A stretch of 64,000 bases of DNA, taken from the NCBI RefSeq assembly GCF_945859685.1, contig NC_079148.1:1-64000 (forward strand). The letters run 5' to 3'. The number at the start of each line of letters is the position of its first letter. Position 1 is the stretch's first letter. The translations under genes and the position numbers were made by a program. Positions 61,266-64,000 of the stretch are shown in pieces. Source of the DNA: Eupeodes corollae (lineage: Eukaryota; Arthropoda; Insecta; Diptera; Syrphidae). The notes below the pieces were generated by a model. The model made no database searches. It was given only the letters and a program-made list of their open reading frames with translations, and was not told where the DNA came from.

Positions 61266-62028
61266 GCTGAAAAATACTCATAAAATTCTACATGCAAACT
61301 GAATGCGACATGTTGAATTGTGTTAGGAAAAAGAGATTTTTCTGTCTGCTTTCGATGTTTCAACCGCGTTTCACGCCATGAAATCAACGTCAAGTCAAAT
61401 GGTCTCTCTATATACTTATTCATATGCATAAGAAAGTAAAAACAATTATGCACAACACTGCAAGTACAAACTTCACAAACCATAGCATTTCTTCCTTAAG
61501 TTGTCATTGTTTTGAGAGTGAATTTAAAACAATGTTGTGGGTTAGATGCTGTCCAAACATTCTTTTTTCTTTTTGGACTGAATTTGATTTAAATATGAAC
61601 TAGTTCTTTTTCAAAATAGATGTTTTTTCTACCCTGCACTTATAAGTCGAGAAGAGATAGAAATACTGTGTTGTGAATGTGGAGTTTTTGAAACAGCACA
61701 TGCATTAAGATCAAAGGCTTTATTTTCTTATATTTCCCTCTAATATTGTGAACATTTTTTAAATTTAAAATATAAAATAAATCTTCTATAAAAAATGTTG
61801 TTGAAATATAAAATATTGAGTTTGTTGAACTAATTATTTTTAAATAAATAAACACATTCAAACAGGATGGTTTTCTGCAAATCAAAGTTATGCGTGCTAT
61901 GTCCCACCCATGATAGAAATGTGAAGTTTTAAAGTATGAATTGATATATAAATGATCATAGATCAATAAGAAAAAGTAAAGAAAGTCGCTTTAAAAATGA
62001 AAACAAGCATTGTCTTCTGTCAACTTAC
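61266..62028. other. Intronic sequence downstream of the beat exon
   Basis: AT-rich, no coding motif. Directly follows the donor site of the beat-type exon on the minus strand, so at least the part next to 62028 is intron. The frame 61640-61966 has no recognisable product. Confidence 0.6.
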
Positions 62029-62298
62029 CTTGCGCCCATTGATATACCACGTTATATTTGCGGTTGGGTGAGAGGGTCCGACAGTACATATTGCCTTGAA
62101 ATTGTCATTTGCAGTAATCACACTTTTATCTACATGCATTACAGGGTCTTCTTTTGGTAGTTCAACAACATGCATATTTGCAGATCTGATGTCCGTATGA
62201 AAAAGAGGTGCATCTTCAGAAACTTCGCATTGATATTGACCAGAGAGTTCTCGAGTAACACTCCTCAAAGTTACTGAAGCTGAGTCGGAATTCGAAAG
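62029..62298 (-). CDS. Beaten-path family immunoglobulin protein, internal exon
   Basis: The exon is 270 bp, 90 codons, phase 0 at both ends, bounded on the minus strand by a good acceptor (ttgttgtattttcag) and donor (AAG, then gtaagttg). The peptide begins LSNSDSASVTL. SGQYQCEV gives the F-strand Cys (residue 24) of a first Ig domain; then comes the characteristic link SEDAPLFHTDIR ... HVVELPKEDPV, and the start of a second Ig domain with Cys71 (FKAICTVG), Trp84 (ITWYING) and an N-glycosylation sequon N81-I-T. This order is that of Beat proteins, secreted or membrane-held Ig proteins of insects that bind Side-family partners during motor-axon guidance and synapse matching. The paralogue is not resolved. 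Signal peptide, the front of Ig1 and the rest of Ig2 must lie on other exons, none found here. Upstream exons should be beyond 64000; the next downstream exon is either missed or to the left. Confidence 0.88.
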
Positions 62299-64000
62299 CT
62301 GAAAATACAACAAACAAAAAATTTAAAAAGACATTCCCACGACAAACGTTCATTTAAATCGAATCTTTAAAAAAATAAACTTGTATGCTCGAGAATTTGA
62401 AGACCTTATCATTAAAAATTACTTTACATTTTAATGAATGTATACCACCCATACCATCATTTCCATATTTTGTATGTACTTTGTTGTTATTATAAAGGTA
62501 ATTTTTATAAATGAAGTATTTAAAACTTCCTGGGAAACTGAAGTCAGTTATTTTTGTTTTCTTTATTTTTGAAAGTGTTTTTCTCTTTTCAAAATATTAA
62601 TAATGAATGTCCTTGCTGAATATAAATCTCAACACATTTTGACATTCGAAGTCGAACCATCAAAACTTCTCTTGCTGACATGTCAGTGTATTCTTTTTCG
62701 TGTGTTTTTTAGATGGTATCTGATCTCTGAAGGAAATTAAACATGCATAGCATAGTTAAACCATGCTAAAATTATCAAACAGAGAACCTTTGAAGCATAA
62801 GAATGGGTCTAAGAAAGTGTTTGTTACTACATTTGGTGTCCTCCCTTACACATCAAGCCTTATAAAATTTTAAACATATAATTGTCAGATGACATAACAA
62901 ATTCGATTCTAGATCAAGTTTTAATAAAATAAATAAAATAGAACTTCTATAAATAATCAAATCAAAACAAATATTAAAACGCGATCGAAACGAAAAAAGT
63001 TACACAAAACTACTGTAAAGTACCTTCCAAAATTTTTACTAACTAACAAAATACATGACAAAGTACCTACGTTTCATTGAATTTTAGGAGTATGGTAGAG
63101 GAAAAGCGAAAAAAATAATTGCAGCTAAAAACTTCATATGGGTATGTAGAAGTAGATGCCACATCACATCATTCACATTCCAAGTGGATAGTGGAGAATT
63201 CACAGGAAATAAGAGTCAACATCCTGAGTTTATAAAACATGCAAAAATGTGTGTATGTCATGTTGGAAAAGTAAATTATCCCGTGCATTTGTGGTCACGT
63301 TGCTCGAGAGTAATCCACAAGGACAAATATGAAGTTTGCAGGAGAACCACTTTCCCGTTACCACTTTTTACTCGACACACTTAGTTTTACCCTCAAAAGC
63401 ATTGTTTTGTCATTCCGGATCTTTGTAAGGACATAAATGCAAACATGCCACGGATTGAGTAAATGAGTGGTTTCCTGATATGTAGAATTTTACTAGCAAG
63501 GATAGAGTAGGTATATCAACTCTTGGTAATTATTCTGAAATATTCAAGGGCTTTTGGTTAATTCTAGCTGCATTCGTTTTATGTGTTATGTGGGGAGATG
63601 GTCCACCTATAGCCGAAACTACTACGTATAACTGTAATCTAAAAATGTATGCGTTTACATATACATACATCGTTTCATATGTACATACATACATATATAG
63701 AAACCGACATACATACATTATATTCAGCATTTTATTTTAATGTAAGGGAAATAATAAAAAATATTTTTTAACCGGGACGAGCCGGGACGGGACAACGAAA
63801 TAAAGAAAAATATTTTTATCAGCACATCACTGAGATTGAGGGAGGGAATTGCAACTACTAACCTCACATGAATGTGTTGTCCTTTTTGTAGGTAGTGTTA
63901 TTAAAAAAAATATAAAAATAAAAAGAAATTTGAATGAACGTTCGAAGCTATGGGTAGGGGGGCGGTAAGGATGGAGAGGGTTAGGTGAATATAGGTGGGT
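62299..64000. other. Intronic sequence upstream of the beat exon
   Basis: AT-rich, no exon recognised. The part next to 62299 has the T-rich tract expected before an acceptor on the minus strand. A plus-strand frame at 63184-63384 (66 codons) has no family motif. A (TACA)n/(TATG)n run lies at 63655-63720 and a short GGGAC-rich patch at 63771-63796. Confidence 0.6.

Noticed and set aside
60596..61483. 295-codon frame as one protein
   Set aside because: Only the part below 61265 is LINE-like; the first 72 codons are flank read in frame by chance.

Overview
The window looks like nuclear DNA of an insect, most likely a higher fly (Diptera). Evidence is the AT-rich spliced sequence, the abundant (TATG/ACAT)n runs, several decayed non-LTR retrotransposons, and one clean exon of a Beaten-path (Beat) type immunoglobulin protein. 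Nothing bacterial or plasmid-like is present. Almost all short open reading frames are shadows of satellite or transposon DNA, so the number of real host coding features is very small.

Layout. (1) Bases 1-22622 are one uninterrupted satellite array, about 120 head-to-tail copies of a 186/187-bp monomer, cut by the left window edge. It has two higher-order domains. The left domain (to 16616) repeats a 26-monomer block of 4850 bp: one full copy, one copy lacking a single monomer, a 16-monomer rearranged stretch, and a partial copy. A monomer with a 60-bp deletion (16617-16743) marks the switch to the right domain, which has a 7-monomer higher-order repeat of about 1310 bp. (2) Bases 22623-23140 are an unusual border: a perfect 78-bp palindrome and two related tRNA-like sequences pointing at each other. 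(3) Bases 23140-62028 are AT-rich DNA strewn with transposon remains: a diverged tandem repeat (24150-25560), an RNase H fragment of a LINE (26820-27720), a hammerhead-like motif (28340-28377), two short DNA elements with inverted ends (28915-29443 and 30177-30341), a composite LINE on the minus strand (35288-40240), an RTE-type LINE fragment (43321-44690), a TTAA-flanked inverted-repeat element (47421-48177), and a perfect-looking 3222-bp head-to-tail duplication carrying a Jockey-like LINE (54822-61265). (4) Bases 62029-62298 are a 90-codon, phase 0/0 internal exon of a beat-family gene on the minus strand, with good acceptor and donor sites. No other exon of this gene was found, so the flanking DNA is probably long intron, or intron plus intergenic DNA.

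The genes do not form a pathway. The story is one of genome architecture: a large homogenised satellite with two generations of higher-order structure lies within about 40 kb of a neuronal guidance gene, and the space between is filled with dead mobile elements. The most notable items are the 26-mer and 7-mer satellite organisation and its internal boundary, the palindrome plus tRNA-like border, the apparent template-switch LINE chimera, and the exact 3.2-kb duplication (which may be biological or an assembly artefact). All calls come from reading the sequence; no database search was run.
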